Below, piece after piece: positions 1 through 9,600 of a stretch of 64,000 nucleotides of DNA. The stretch comes from Marinomonas balearica (GTDB lineage: Bacteria; Pseudomonadota; Gammaproteobacteria; Pseudomonadales; Marinomonadaceae), in contig NZ_SNXC01000013.1 of NCBI RefSeq assembly GCF_004362145.1, forward strand, positions 19,232-83,231, written 5' to 3'. The notes below the pieces were generated by a model. The model was not told where the DNA came from. It made no database searches and saw only the letters and a list, made by a program, of their open reading frames with translations. How positions within the stretch are numbered: the first letter of the stretch is position 1; every line of letters starts with the position of its first letter. Made by a program: the position numbers and the translations under genes.

Positions 1-230
1 ATGGGACTGACCTGGCGGAGCCGTTGTAGAAGGCGATGTCAATCGGTTTCAGGTGATCTAGCACCGTCTAATCCTTCTCATTTCACATCATATTTTATTC
101 TTTAGCAGGACTGCCAACGGGCACATATCTTCATTTGAAGCCATGACATTCTGTCTGTTTAGAAACTAAAAACTGAACATTGAAATTTGAGCGGTTACAC
201 ATTTCATTTTATTAACAATAGGTATTAAAA
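1..230. other. Non-coding leader upstream of the eCIS sheath gene
   Basis: One plus-strand frame reads eight sense codons (GTDLAEPL) to a TAG at 27-29, which could be the 3' end of an upstream gene; too little is present to name it. In related eCIS loci the cap protein (DUF4255, Afp16-like) often lies before the sheath, but that is only a guess here. The rest, about 200 bases, is AT-rich and shows no gene. The weak ribosome binding site AGG at about 221 serves the sheath ATG. Confidence 0.3.
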
Positions 231-1664
231 ATGGCGCAATACAAAACCCCCAATGTTTATATGCGAGAAGAGTCAGTATTACCGACCTCGGCAGCCGAAG
301 TGGCGACGTCTATTCCCGCGTTTATTGGTTACACCCAAATCACTACAGATAAAAAAGATGAAACAAAAAGCATTATTAATAAGCCTTACCGTATTACTAC
401 CTTAGCGGAATATGAGGAGATTTTTGGTGATCTGTATTATGAATCACTGCTAGTCGAGAACAAGGTTAGCACTGTTGTTGGTGAGCCTGATGAATACTTT
501 ATTAGTGATGCCAATAGTAATGCTTTGCCGAGCTTCTTTTTGTATCAGTCTATACAGCATTATTTCGCTAACGGTGGCGGTGCCTGCTGGGTCGTAAGTT
601 GTGGTGGTTATGAAACATCTACTACCGCAACTGATGGCTCTGTTACTTTTACACCTACAGTCATCGAGAAAGGTGATTTAGAAGATGGTTTAGCAGCCAT
701 CGCTCAAATTGATGAAGTGACCTTATTTGTGATTCCAGAAGCGGTAACATTAACTGCGGTGGAGCATTATGGTATACACACGACCGCGTTACAGCAAGCG
801 AGTGATTTGAAAGATCGTTTTGCCTTGATTGATGTGCAGCAAGGCAGTTTGTTGGAGCCAAACCAGGCGGGTGATGCGCTTGCTATGCGCAGTAACGTGG
901 TCGGTGACCTCAAGTATGGTGCCTCATATTACCCTTATCTACGCACTGCTATTGCCCGCAGTTATGATGAATCAACGACTATGGTCAATGATGGTGCAGG
1001 TAACCTTGTTTCCTTAGCGAGTCTTAAAGCGTCGAATACAGCCACCTATAATAGCGTCAAAGGGGTATTGCGTAGCAACTATTTGATCCTACCTCCTTGT
1101 GCTGCGGTAGCGGGTTGTATTGCTTCTGTCGATGGTTCGCGGGGTGTATGGAAAGCCCCAGCGAATGTGGCATTAAAACAAGTGCTTGAACCTATGATCA
1201 AAATTGATGATAGCCAGCAAGAGCCGCTTAACGTTGATGCCACGGCGGGTAAGTCCATCAATGCAATTCGTGCTTTTACAGGTAAAGGTAACCTGATCTG
1301 GGGGGCGCGTACCTTAGCGGGTAACGACCTTGAATGGCGTTATATTAACGTGCGTCGCTTATTCAATATGGTTGAAGAAACCTTGATGAAGGCCACCGCC
1401 TTTGCTGTTTTTGAGCCAAATACGCCCATTACCTGGTTAAAGCTTAAATCCATGACAGAAAACTACCTGCGTAGTTTATGGCAGCAGGGTGCATTAACTG
1501 GCGCTTCTGAATCCGAGGCCTTCTTCGTCAATGTAGGTTTGGGCGAAAGTATGACCCAGCAAGATATTTTGGAAGGTTTGATGAAGATCAAAATTGGTAT
1601 TTCGCCTTCACGTCCTGCCGAGTTCATTGAACTGACGTTCCAGCATAAATCTCAAGACGGTTAA
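231..1664 (+). CDS. eCIS contractile tail sheath protein (Afp2/3/4-like)
   Basis: Forms the outer contractile sheath whose shortening drives the inner tube through the target envelope. The 477-residue protein opens with the typical sheath start (MAQYKTPNVYMREESV), a proline-rich N-terminal arm followed by a region in which sheath subunits handshake. The C-terminal part (about 350-477) carries the conserved sheath core with R-R-L-F-N-M-V-E-E and a closing G-I-x-P-S-R-P-A-E-F-I motif typical of the phage sheath/FI family. Length matches one full Afp-type sheath. Only one sheath gene is seen here, whereas Afp has three; others could lie upstream of the window. It is followed 83 bases later by the tube gene in the same direction. 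Confidence 0.93.
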   Translation: MAQYKTPNVYMREESVLPTSAAEVATSIPAFIGYTQITTDKKDETKSIINKPYRITTLAEYEEIFGDLYYESLLVENKVSTVVGEPDEYFISDANSNALPSFFLYQSIQHYFANGGGACWVVSCGGYETSTTATDGSVTFTPTVIEKGDLEDGLAAIAQIDEVTLFVIPEAVTLTAVEHYGIHTTALQQASDLKDRFALIDVQQGSLLEPNQAGDALAMRSNVVGDLKYGASYYPYLRTAIARSYDESTTMVNDGAGNLVSLASLKASNTATYNSVKGVLRSNYLILPPCAAVAGCIASVDGSRGVWKAPANVALKQVLEPMIKIDDSQQEPLNVDATAGKSINAIRAFTGKGNLIWGARTLAGNDLEWRYINVRRLFNMVEETLMKATAFAVFEPNTPITWLKLKSMTENYLRSLWQQGALTGASESEAFFVNVGLGESMTQQDILEGLMKIKIGISPSRPAEFIELTFQHKSQDG

Positions 1665-1747
1665 TTTTTAGATCCTACCCCATGCACCTCTATGAACAGG
1701 AGGTGCTCTTTAGTGACTTATTTTTTATATAATTTTGGAGTTTTTAT

Positions 1748-2194
1748 ATGGCTGATTCAGCTCAGACGATTGCAGATACGTATCCTATTCCGGTTTACCG
1801 ATTTATTGTGGATTTTGGAGAAGAGAGTATTCCTTTTACAGAAGTCTCAGGTTTGGATGTCGGTGTTGAAACCATCACCTATAAAGATGGTAAAGGTAAG
1901 AAGCACATGCCTGGTCAACCAACCGATGTGAATATAACGATGAAGCGTGGCTTGGTGCGTAAAGGCAGTCAGTTTTATGACTGGATTGCTTCTATTAGCC
2001 TAAACATGGTGGATAAACGTGATTTAAGTGTCTCCCTTACCGATGAAACCGGTGATACCTTGTTGGTGACATGGAACATTATTAATGCGTTTCCGAAAAA
2101 GTTGACGGCACCGAGTATCAATGGTGGTTCGAATGAAGCCAGTGTTGAGTCTCTTGAGCTAATGGCTGACGATGTGAAAGTCGTTTTTCATTAA
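1748..2194 (+). CDS. eCIS inner tube protein (T4 gp19-like, Afp1/5-like)
   Basis: Builds the rigid inner tube expelled by sheath contraction. The 148-residue product is the usual size for the phage tail tube gp19 family and contains the hallmark pattern P-V-Y-R-F-x-V, E-V-S-G-L-D, a K-x-M-P-G-Q-P turn and T-M-K-R-G. The start is supported by TTGGAG about eight bases upstream of the ATG. It sits between the sheath gene and a second tube-family gene, the standard eCIS arrangement. Function is assigned by family and position. Confidence 0.92.
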   Translation: MADSAQTIADTYPIPVYRFIVDFGEESIPFTEVSGLDVGVETITYKDGKGKKHMPGQPTDVNITMKRGLVRKGSQFYDWIASISLNMVDKRDLSVSLTDETGDTLLVTWNIINAFPKKLTAPSINGGSNEASVESLELMADDVKVVFH

Positions 2195-2280
2195 TAAAAG
2201 GTAGACTAAGTTTTTAGACTACAAGCCGCTTTGATCTTATTCGAAGCGGCTATCTTAGAGTGTTATGTTTGAGGGATCAC

Positions 2281-2943
2281 ATGAGTACCAGTAATGATTA
2301 CCCCATCGTGGGTTACCGCTTTATGGTAGTGATTTTTTCCACCGGTGTACCTAACCCTATTGATATTCGATTTAAAGAAGTCAGTGGCTTAAAAATGTCA
2401 CGTACCATTAGCCGGGAAGGTCAAATGACCACATTAGCATCTGAGTTACCTCAGCAAACCTTAACCTTAAAACGAGGTGTGATGTTAAATGCGAGCCCGT
2501 TAGTCATTAGTCAACTTGTGCAAAGTGGCGTGTGGGGCACGCGTATGTTAAGTAAAGATTTGTTGGTTTCTGTGCTGGATGAGCAAGATACACCGATTAA
2601 CAGCTGGATGATTAATAATGCTTATTTGAGTAGTTGGAGCTGGGACGGTGTGAATGGGGATGCGAAGGATGTCTTGATTGAAACCATGGAGTTTAGTTAT
2701 AGCAGCCTCATTTATATGCCAGTTGACAAGCCTGCCTTTGTTGATGACCTGGCTGCCAAGGCATCAAAAGCGGTGAAAACGGTTAAAGAGACAGTCGTAA
2801 GTAAGGTCAAGGAGGGGGTTGAGGTCATAGAGGATGAAGTAGATGAGGTCATTGATGAAGTTAGTGATGTGATTGAGGAAGTTAGTGATGTGATTGAGGA
2901 AGAAATAGAGGGTGCGGTGGAAGGTGCATCGATTCCGCGGTAG
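2281..2943 (+). CDS. Second eCIS tube-family protein with acidic C-terminal tail (Afp5-like)
   Basis: Residues 1-150 follow the gp19 tube pattern (GYRFMVVIF, E-V-S-G-L-K, T-L-K-R-G-V), so it is probably the tube-initiator ring that joins tube and baseplate, as Afp5 does. I chose ATG 2281 because GAGGG lies five bases upstream; an earlier in-frame ATG at 2260 has no such site. Residues about 160-220 form an unusual charged tail rich in K then E/D/V, including a perfectly repeated block (EVSDVIE twice) from a 21-bp DNA duplication near 2858-2899. The tail is probably helical or coiled-coil. Its role is unknown; a tail reaching toward neighbouring baseplate subunits or the tube lumen is possible. 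Confidence 0.85.
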   Translation: MSTSNDYPIVGYRFMVVIFSTGVPNPIDIRFKEVSGLKMSRTISREGQMTTLASELPQQTLTLKRGVMLNASPLVISQLVQSGVWGTRMLSKDLLVSVLDEQDTPINSWMINNAYLSSWSWDGVNGDAKDVLIETMEFSYSSLIYMPVDKPAFVDDLAAKASKAVKTVKETVVSKVKEGVEVIEDEVDEVIDEVSDVIEEVSDVIEEEIEGAVEGASIPR

Positions 2944-3039
2944 AAGATACTAAAAAATAATTAAGTAAAAAAGCCTGTTACCGGACCTCTTTGCAACTAA
3001 CCAAGGCTTTTAATTGAAGGAATGAGAAGGAGGTCACTG

Positions 3040-3306
3040 ATGAGTGATGACGCTGAAACTCGTGTCGAAGTGAATGCAAAACTTACCACAAAGGATGAAG
3101 TGCAAGGTGATGAGCAGAATAAAAAGACAGAGAATTTGGATAGTGGAGCCAAGCTTGAAAGTGCTATGCAAAGAATTACTCAGTTAGAAAGTGAGTTGAA
3201 AAGTGTGAATACTGAGATGGATTGTAAAATTCACGGCGAATTTGATGCCATACGACGTTATGTAGATCGTGCCATTGAGCACGACCGCTTGAAAAAGAGG
3301 CCCTAA
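3040..3306 (+). CDS. Small coiled-coil eCIS protein in the Afp6 position
   Basis: An 88-residue protein, strongly charged, with a heptad-like segment in the second half (SAMQRITQLESELKSVNTEM), so a short coiled coil is likely. AAGGAGG lies six bases before ATG 3040, which is far better than the earlier in-frame ATG at 3022. It lies between the second tube gene and the Afp7-like gene and ends two bases before the next start, so it is part of the structural operon. By position it matches Afp6/Pvc6, whose role in the tube-baseplate junction is poorly defined. I see no catalytic motif. Confidence 0.7.
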   Translation: MSDDAETRVEVNAKLTTKDEVQGDEQNKKTENLDSGAKLESAMQRITQLESELKSVNTEMDCKIHGEFDAIRRYVDRAIEHDRLKKRP

Positions 3307-3308
3307 CT

Positions 3309-4046
3309 ATGTCCTTTGTGAATGACCCGACCCGATTATTATCCCCCCGAGTGAAGATCACATCCTACGATGACAAGGTCTGCACTCGCGCTCATGAAAT
3401 AGGGAGCGTGGAAGTGCCTTATGATATGAAATCATTAAAAAGTACTTATTCACACTGCGTAAAACAACTAAAAACGTCAAATGGGAGTGGATCGATAGTA
3501 AAGTTCAATTATTCTGAGCCGTCCCAAATGAACATAAAACTGTTATTAGATGATACGACTTACTCTAATGAAGCTGCCTTTGCTTTGCCCGCTAATCTTA
3601 TCCCCGATAGCGTGGATAGCATCATAAAAAAGCTGTTAGTCATGTTTGCTATCGATGGCGAGCTGCATAGCCCACGCTTCATTCGTGTTACCCCATTGCA
3701 AATGCCCATGGTCAAAGGTCCTCATACGGGGTTTAGTGGTTTTCTCTCTAGCATGGAAATTAGCAACGATATAGTTGACTCTCGAGGTAACCGTATTAAA
3801 GCAACGGTTGATTTGAAGTTCATGGAGTGCAAAAGCGCTTCACAATCTGATAAACAAATTAGCTACTCATCACCGGATTTAACCCATATTTATCAGACTT
3901 TTGGTGGCGACAAATTGGTGAATAAAGTCAATAAAACCTATGGTGAGCCGGATTATGTGCATTCGGTCGCCGAAGCGAACGGGCTAAATACGGTGCGTCA
4001 TCTTAAAGTGGGTGGCTCAGTAGAATTCCCTCCTTTAGATAGGTAA
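3309..4046 (+). CDS. eCIS hub/tube-adapter protein (Afp7/Pvc7-like)
   Basis: A 245-residue protein that in related systems connects the inner tube to the spike hub in the baseplate. The N-terminal part has the characteristic pattern V-K-F-N-Y-x-x-P-S-Q-M-N-I, strands rich in short hydrophobics, and the P-R-F-I-R-V-T-P segment followed by G-F-x-G-F-L-S-S-M-E, matching the Afp7-type barrel core. The C-terminus (about 185-245) is a threonine/glycine/valine-rich segment where family members carry a LysM-like domain; here it is short and I cannot clearly see a full LysM. Order (after Afp6-like, before VgrG-like) supports the call. Confidence 0.8.
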   Translation: MSFVNDPTRLLSPRVKITSYDDKVCTRAHEIGSVEVPYDMKSLKSTYSHCVKQLKTSNGSGSIVKFNYSEPSQMNIKLLLDDTTYSNEAAFALPANLIPDSVDSIIKKLLVMFAIDGELHSPRFIRVTPLQMPMVKGPHTGFSGFLSSMEISNDIVDSRGNRIKATVDLKFMECKSASQSDKQISYSSPDLTHIYQTFGGDKLVNKVNKTYGEPDYVHSVAEANGLNTVRHLKVGGSVEFPPLDR

Positions 4047-4081
4047 TCGCTGTTTAACCTGCATGAAACAAGGAGACCATA

Positions 4082-5842
4082 ATGGCGAGATTGAAACTGA
4101 AGGTAGGGGAGAGGGAGACGCCTGAGCACGAAGCAAAGAGGGTGATCCTTGAGCACGAAGTGCATCACTTTGAATGCGCCTACCAGATAAATGAAATCCC
4201 TTATTTAACCATTGCCATTCGCGACGGTGACAGTGCAAAAGAAAGTTTTGCGATGTCCGATTCGGATGATTTTTCTCCCGGAGAAACGATCACTTTATAT
4301 GCGGGTGTTGATGATACTAAAAATTTAATTTTTTCAGGTTTAGTGATAGAAACCCAAGTGGTCATTAATAAGGGTAATACCCTATTAATCGTTGTGGCTA
4401 AAGGAGAGGCGGTAAAATTACTTGAGCGGCCCGTAAATTTCATTAGTAGCACCGAAATAGACGATGGCAAGCTTATTAAAGACGTGGCAGACTTAGGTAG
4501 TCAATATGCTTTTAACGATATCGTCGACCTTAATAAAAATGAAATTACACACCCGCAATTTGCGGCATTTCAGCAAACCCCTTGGCAAATTATCTTTGCC
4601 AGAATGATAGAAAATGGTGCGGTTTTTTGCCCGACCCCAGAAGGAGACAGTCTGATCAACCTAGCCACTTTGAAATTTAATTCAGAGCCCGAGCCCGAGC
4701 CGTTCGCTCTGCGCGAAGTGATAGATTGCCAAATGCAATTTGATGCCCAGTCTAGAGTAGAACTGATTTCTAGTCATTTTTTAGATATGTCAAAGTCTAT
4801 AGAGGCAGAAGATATAAAGGCAGAAGATAATGTCAAGGCAGAAGATAATGTCAAGGCAGAAGATAATGTCAAGGCAGAAGATAATGTCAAGGCAGTTTCG
4901 AATGCAAACCTAAAAGCTTGGGCAAAATCAGACTCGTTATACAGTCACAAGGCTCTTAGTCTTTCGATGGCAGCACCCCTTAGTAAGAAGCAGATAAAAG
5001 CCAGAGCCAACGCCGAAGCTAACTTTCGTTTGCTTGATCAAAGCCAAGGTTGGTTGACGTTATCTTCCGTACAAAGTATGAAGAAGGTGGCTGATTTAAA
5101 ATTGTTGAGCTCACTCAAGGTGAAGGGCGTCGGGACAAAATTTGCTGATAAAAACCTTGTGACCGGGATACGGCATCGTTTTACCAGCTCGAATTGGTTT
5201 ATTGATATCGAGTTTGGCTTGCCCCTAGCTAAGACCCTATACAATGACAATGCAAGCGTGCCAAAAATGCCTGCGACTATGGCAAAAGTCGCTAAATTAA
5301 AAAAGAACGAAAAGTTACCTCATACCTTGTCAGTGATTATCCCCGCTATTGATAGGAAAAATACATTGAATGCACGACTAGTAACGCCTTTTGCAGGAGA
5401 AAAGGAAGGATTCTTTTTCCCACCTGATAAAGGTGCAGAAGTCATGGTGACGTTTCTTGACGGTAACCCGTCTTACCCCATGATCATGGGAGCTTGTCAT
5501 AATAAGGTTAATAAACCCCCTTTTGATTATGGAGAAACGAACCTTAAACGTGGTTTATTTGTCAAGGTGGATGACAAGCAAATGTCGCTGATTGCAGATA
5601 CGACAAAGGGTGAAGAAAGCCTTCAATTGAAGGCGTTAGGTGAGACCTATTCGCTTAACGCATCTGCCAAGGGGATTATTGTAAAAAGTAAAGACAAAGA
5701 CAAAGACAAAGACATGCTTACTCTTGCTGAAGGCAGTGTGTTGTTAGGAAAAGAAACCGTTTTGAAAGCGGAGGAAGACTTAGCGATTATAGCCAAAGAC
5801 GGTAATGTCACTATCACAGCGAAGTTAACGGAGATTAAATAA
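4082..5842 (+). CDS. eCIS central spike protein, VgrG/gp27-gp5-like (Afp8-like)
   Basis: The 586-residue protein forms the trimeric spike at the baseplate centre. The N-terminal half (about 1-260) resembles the gp27-like barrels of VgrG. Residues about 425-485 make an OB-fold-like segment of the gp5 type, with F-F-P-P-D-K-G-A-E-V-M-V-T-F and a G-N-P-S-Y-P-M-I-M-G motif. The C-terminus is a beta-rich stalk (KGEESLQLKALGETYSLNAS). AAGGAG is seven bases before the ATG, and the stop overlaps the next start as TAATG. Odd features are a four-copy tandem repeat inserted between the barrel and OB regions and KDKDKDKD-type low complexity near residue 540, both apparently slippage expansions in linkers. 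Confidence 0.88.
   Translation: MARLKLKVGERETPEHEAKRVILEHEVHHFECAYQINEIPYLTIAIRDGDSAKESFAMSDSDDFSPGETITLYAGVDDTKNLIFSGLVIETQVVINKGNTLLIVVAKGEAVKLLERPVNFISSTEIDDGKLIKDVADLGSQYAFNDIVDLNKNEITHPQFAAFQQTPWQIIFARMIENGAVFCPTPEGDSLINLATLKFNSEPEPEPFALREVIDCQMQFDAQSRVELISSHFLDMSKSIEAEDIKAEDNVKAEDNVKAEDNVKAEDNVKAVSNANLKAWAKSDSLYSHKALSLSMAAPLSKKQIKARANAEANFRLLDQSQGWLTLSSVQSMKKVADLKLLSSLKVKGVGTKFADKNLVTGIRHRFTSSNWFIDIEFGLPLAKTLYNDNASVPKMPATMAKVAKLKKNEKLPHTLSVIIPAIDRKNTLNARLVTPFAGEKEGFFFPPDKGAEVMVTFLDGNPSYPMIMGACHNKVNKPPFDYGETNLKRGLFVKVDDKQMSLIADTTKGEESLQLKALGETYSLNASAKGIIVKSKDKDKDKDMLTLAEGSVLLGKETVLKAEEDLAIIAKDGNVTITAKLTEIK
4817..4888 (+). repeat. Four perfect 18-bp tandem repeats inside the spike gene
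   Basis: The unit AAGGCAGAAGATAATGTC occurs four times head to tail, followed by a partial fifth copy, and encodes KAEDNV repeats. The reading frame is kept. The copies are identical, so the array is recent and likely variable between strains. It lies in a linker between the VgrG-like barrels and the OB-fold. Confidence 0.95.
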
Positions 5843-6246
5843 TGGCAGCAAAAGAAGTGGTGGGTCTAGGGTGGAAGTTCCCGCCCCAGTTTACAAATTT
5901 AAAACTCGGCCCAGAAATGACGGATGATACTGAGTTATTACAGCAAGCTGTGTATATCCTGCTTAATACTCTAGTGGGTGAGCGGGCGATGAACCCCACA
6001 TTGGGCAGCGGTTTGGCTAGCTTTGTTTTTGGCGAGGCAACACCCTTAATGTTAACGGAATTAAAAGAGGAAATTGCCTCTTCTATTTTGGAATTCGAGC
6101 CGAGAATCAGACTTGATGATATTGAGTATGATCTAAGTGATTTATATGACGGCCTGATCAATATTTCATTGGTCTATACAGTAAAACAAACCAATGCCCG
6201 TAATAATATGGTGTACCCCTTCTATTTGGCTGAAAAGTCGATTTAA
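5842..6246 (+). CDS. Baseplate protein, T4 gp25-like (Afp9-like)
   Basis: A 134-residue gp25/GPW family protein, the universal baseplate subunit that nucleates sheath assembly. It shows the family features: a short N-terminal segment leading to L-L-Q-Q-A-V-Y-I-L-L-N-T, then G-E-R-x-M-N-P-x-x-G-S-G-L, then F-E-P-R-I-x-L-D-D-I near residue 90. The start codon overlaps the spike gene stop (TAATG), indicating translational coupling. Length is normal for the family. Confidence 0.92.
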   Translation: MAAKEVVGLGWKFPPQFTNLKLGPEMTDDTELLQQAVYILLNTLVGERAMNPTLGSGLASFVFGEATPLMLTELKEEIASSILEFEPRIRLDDIEYDLSDLYDGLINISLVYTVKQTNARNNMVYPFYLAEKSI

Positions 6247-6609
6247 GACCTTTGTACAACTGCTGTGCCCGTCAATACAGTGTTTAAAATAGGCTCACAA
6301 TACTCATTTATTACTTATAAACTCTGCTTTTTCGTCTATTTTTTCCTCGTCTTGGCTTTGCTCGCGACTTTGTAAAAAGGTCTCAATTTAACCGTCAAAA
6401 ATTTAAAACAATGCTCTAAGCCTTTTTTAAAGAACTACGACTTTTCTTTACCCACTCCTTGAAAGTAAACGTTAAAAGCAGCGCCACCTCTTTACTCAAT
6501 TATGCGACCTATTTGGTGATGCCTATCGATTGTGATGGGAGGGCAATCGGCCAGTTTAGCAATTCATTAACACCCTATCAAAGTAAGTGGCATCTATCAG
6601 GAACCTATT
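6247..6609. other. Intergenic gap where a PAAR tip gene (Afp10) would be expected
   Basis: About 360 AT-rich bases between the gp25-like and baseplate-J genes. In Afp and PVC this is the place of the PAAR-like tip gene. I read all frames and found no PAAR-like pattern; the one longer frame (6459-6725) runs into the next gene out of phase, has no credible ribosome site and resembles nothing I know. Either the tip is encoded elsewhere or it was lost. Confidence 0.5.
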
Positions 6610-9600
6610 ATGTCAGAGACTATTGCCAACATTTTTACCAAAAAAACGCTCTCAAGAGCCACTGCTGGCGTTACTCAATCAAAGCGTCAGTTAGATGCCA
6701 TGGCGGCGTCCTACTATGCTATTGAGGAACGCAGCTTTAGTCAGTGGATGAGCTATCTACGAGAAGCCAGTAAGCAGGTGCAATATTATGATACACAAAC
6801 ACATCTCGTTACGGATCACTGGTCTAGTTCGCTTCCTACTGAAATAGAAGCGTTAGGACTAGAAGCCTTATTAAAGGGGGATAGGGTTACCGATGCGATT
6901 ACTGAATTAGCCAGTCGTCCTGATATTGCGGTTTTATTAGCCTTTTTTACCTTGATGGCTTATCCAAAACAGCAGTTTACTGATTTTACCGAGTTGCACA
7001 AACAGCACTATTACCAGGATGTTTTAGGTTTTAAACCCAATGGTGCTTCATTAGATCAGGTGAATTTGGTACTGAGCTTAAGTGACAGCGTAAAGTCTAT
7101 GACATTGCCGGCTGGAACTCGGTTTAATGGGGGCAGTGATGTTAATGATGAACCTCTTATATACCAAACACTTGCCAATGCCGTGATAAATCATGCCCAA
7201 GTTGCGCGCATGGATACTTTATCTGGCATTCAAAGTGATCAAAGAGTGTTGACTCGACATATTCATTTAGATGATGGCTTGGCGTTGTCAGAGGAGGGGG
7301 CTTTAACCTTTGGTGATAAACTAAAGGTTAACGAGGGGTTAACTGAACAGCAAAGCTTTAGTCAGGTGGGCTTTACCTTAGCGTCCCCTTGTTTGTATTT
7401 ATCTGGTGGGAAAAGGGTGATCAAACTGGCTTTTGAACGATCTGAAAATGCTGAAGTTACCCCGTTGCTTTTGGATGAGTGGTTTGATATTGCTGTCTCT
7501 ACTGGGACGAATATACAAGCTCTAGATAGCAGTCTTGAGACACCGGAAGCACCAGCTTGGTCTATGCAAGCAAATGTTGATGATCAGGGGAGACACTATG
7601 ATTTAGTGCTTACTTTTAGTGATCAGTTTCCTGCTATTACGGGTTTAGAGGGGGATTTGGATTCGGGTGTTAGCCCTCTACCTCATTTGCGCTTTATGCT
7701 CAAAGCTCAAAAACACACCCAAGCAAATGTGTTATCCAAGCGTATCTTTAATCAGTTACATATAGATATTGAGGTTTCTGAATTGGAGGGCGTCATTGCT
7801 GATAATCATAATGGTGCTTTGGATACCACTGGGCCCATAGAGCCATTTGGCTTTCAGCCCTTGATTGGTAATCGTTTTACTTTTACTCATCCTGAGTTAT
7901 TAGTTAAGCAAATTTCGAAGGCCTGTTTGACATTAAATTGGTTAGGGCGTCCTCAGCCTTTAGCTGATTATTATAAAGCTTATCAGGACTATCGGGTTAA
8001 TCGGCTTGAGGATGAAAACTCTAACTGGGTGATGCCTTTGCTGCTACAAAGCCGTTCAGACAGTATTGATGCATTAGCGAGCGTGGCCATTTTTGAGACC
8101 GATAGTAACATAGTCAATAACCTTGATTCGCGTACCATGACCTTTATAAAGGATGATGCCGAGGCTTATGCAAATGGCGCCCTTTATGAGTGGGAAGATT
8201 TACCTTTTACCCAAGAAAAAGCCAGTTTATGGCCCAAATATTATGGTTTGACCCTGTCTGAAAATGATTTTGGTCACGGGGATTATAGTCAGGTCAGTCA
8301 ATATATTGCCTATGAAAATGCCAAGATATTACAGGGTGATAGTGAGCAAAAAACAACTCAGATAATGCCGCCTTATACGCCTCAACTCGACAGTATTAAG
8401 GTGTCTTACCATAGTTCGACATCCATCAGTATGAGTGCATTATCAACCCATGAGCCACCGTTATTGCAACAAATACACCCCATTGGTCGCCCTGCGATAC
8501 CTCAAGGTTCCTATGTTGCCTTTTTACCTACCATTGCAGAAAGCGCTTATCTTTATTTAGGACTGAAGAATGTATCTACCCCATCTCAGGTGAGGTTGTA
8601 CTTTCAAATTGACCCGGTTGACGCAACCAACATCAGTGATGATTATTTTGCCGATTGGCGCTATTTAAGTACAAAGGGTTTTCAAGGTATTCCCAGTAGC
8701 GCTTTAGGCGCAAAATCTGGCGAAGCACGCATCCTTGAGGATTCGACTCAGCAATTATTAAATTCGGGAGTAGTGTCGATTGAGTTACCTGAATTAGAGC
8801 CGACTCTATCTGGCTTGGATGATGGTCTGCTTTGGTTACAGTTATCCATTTATAACGGTAATGATGAGCCCGTTTCCTATTCCAAAATCAGAGGGGTTTA
8901 TTGCCAAGGGGTATTAGCAGAGCTGGTGGATGATGGTATTGATGCCTCACACTTCACTCAGCCTCTTCCTGCACTTTCTATTTCGGACTTAGTAACCGCT
9001 GATCCACAAATCAGTGAGGTGTTACAGCCTTGGCCAAGTTTTGGTGCTAGTGCTAAGGAGACGGATACGCAATTGTCAATACGGGCCAGCGAGCGCTTAA
9101 GGCATAAACAACGTGCATTGACCATATGGGACTATGAACACTTGGTGTTAAACCAATTTCCCGAAGTCTATTTGGCTAGGTGTTATGTACCTCAGGCTAG
9201 TGATAAAGGGGCTGCGGATATTGAATTAATGCTGGTGCCGGTTAATTACGATAGCAGCATTTTACAGCCGAAATTACCCTTGTATATGCATGATCGTATT
9301 CAAACTTTTATTGCTTCTGTGTGTCCCCCTGACTTAGACATCAAGGTTCGAGATCCGATTTATGAAGAAGTCACCTTTGATGTGGCGCTGAAAATATATT
9401 CGGGGTTTGATATTGATTCGGTTGTTTCTAGTCTGAGCCAAAAGTTGATTGACTATCTCACCCCTTGGCAAAACGTTGCGGGCAACAACCTTGTGCAATT
9501 TAGGCAAAGTATTCATCTAACCGCTCTGGCAGCTATGTTGGAGCAAGACGATGCAGTAGATGTGGTGCATTACCTCAAAGCAGCGGTTACTAAGGGAGAT

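Noticed and set aside
5835..6161. 108-codon minus-strand frame opposite the gp25-like gene
   Set aside because: Antisense shadow of a clear structural gene with no ribosome site.
6459..6725. Possible 88-residue gene (PAAR candidate)
   Set aside because: No PAAR pattern, poor ribosome site, and its last third overlaps the well-supported baseplate-J gene in another frame.
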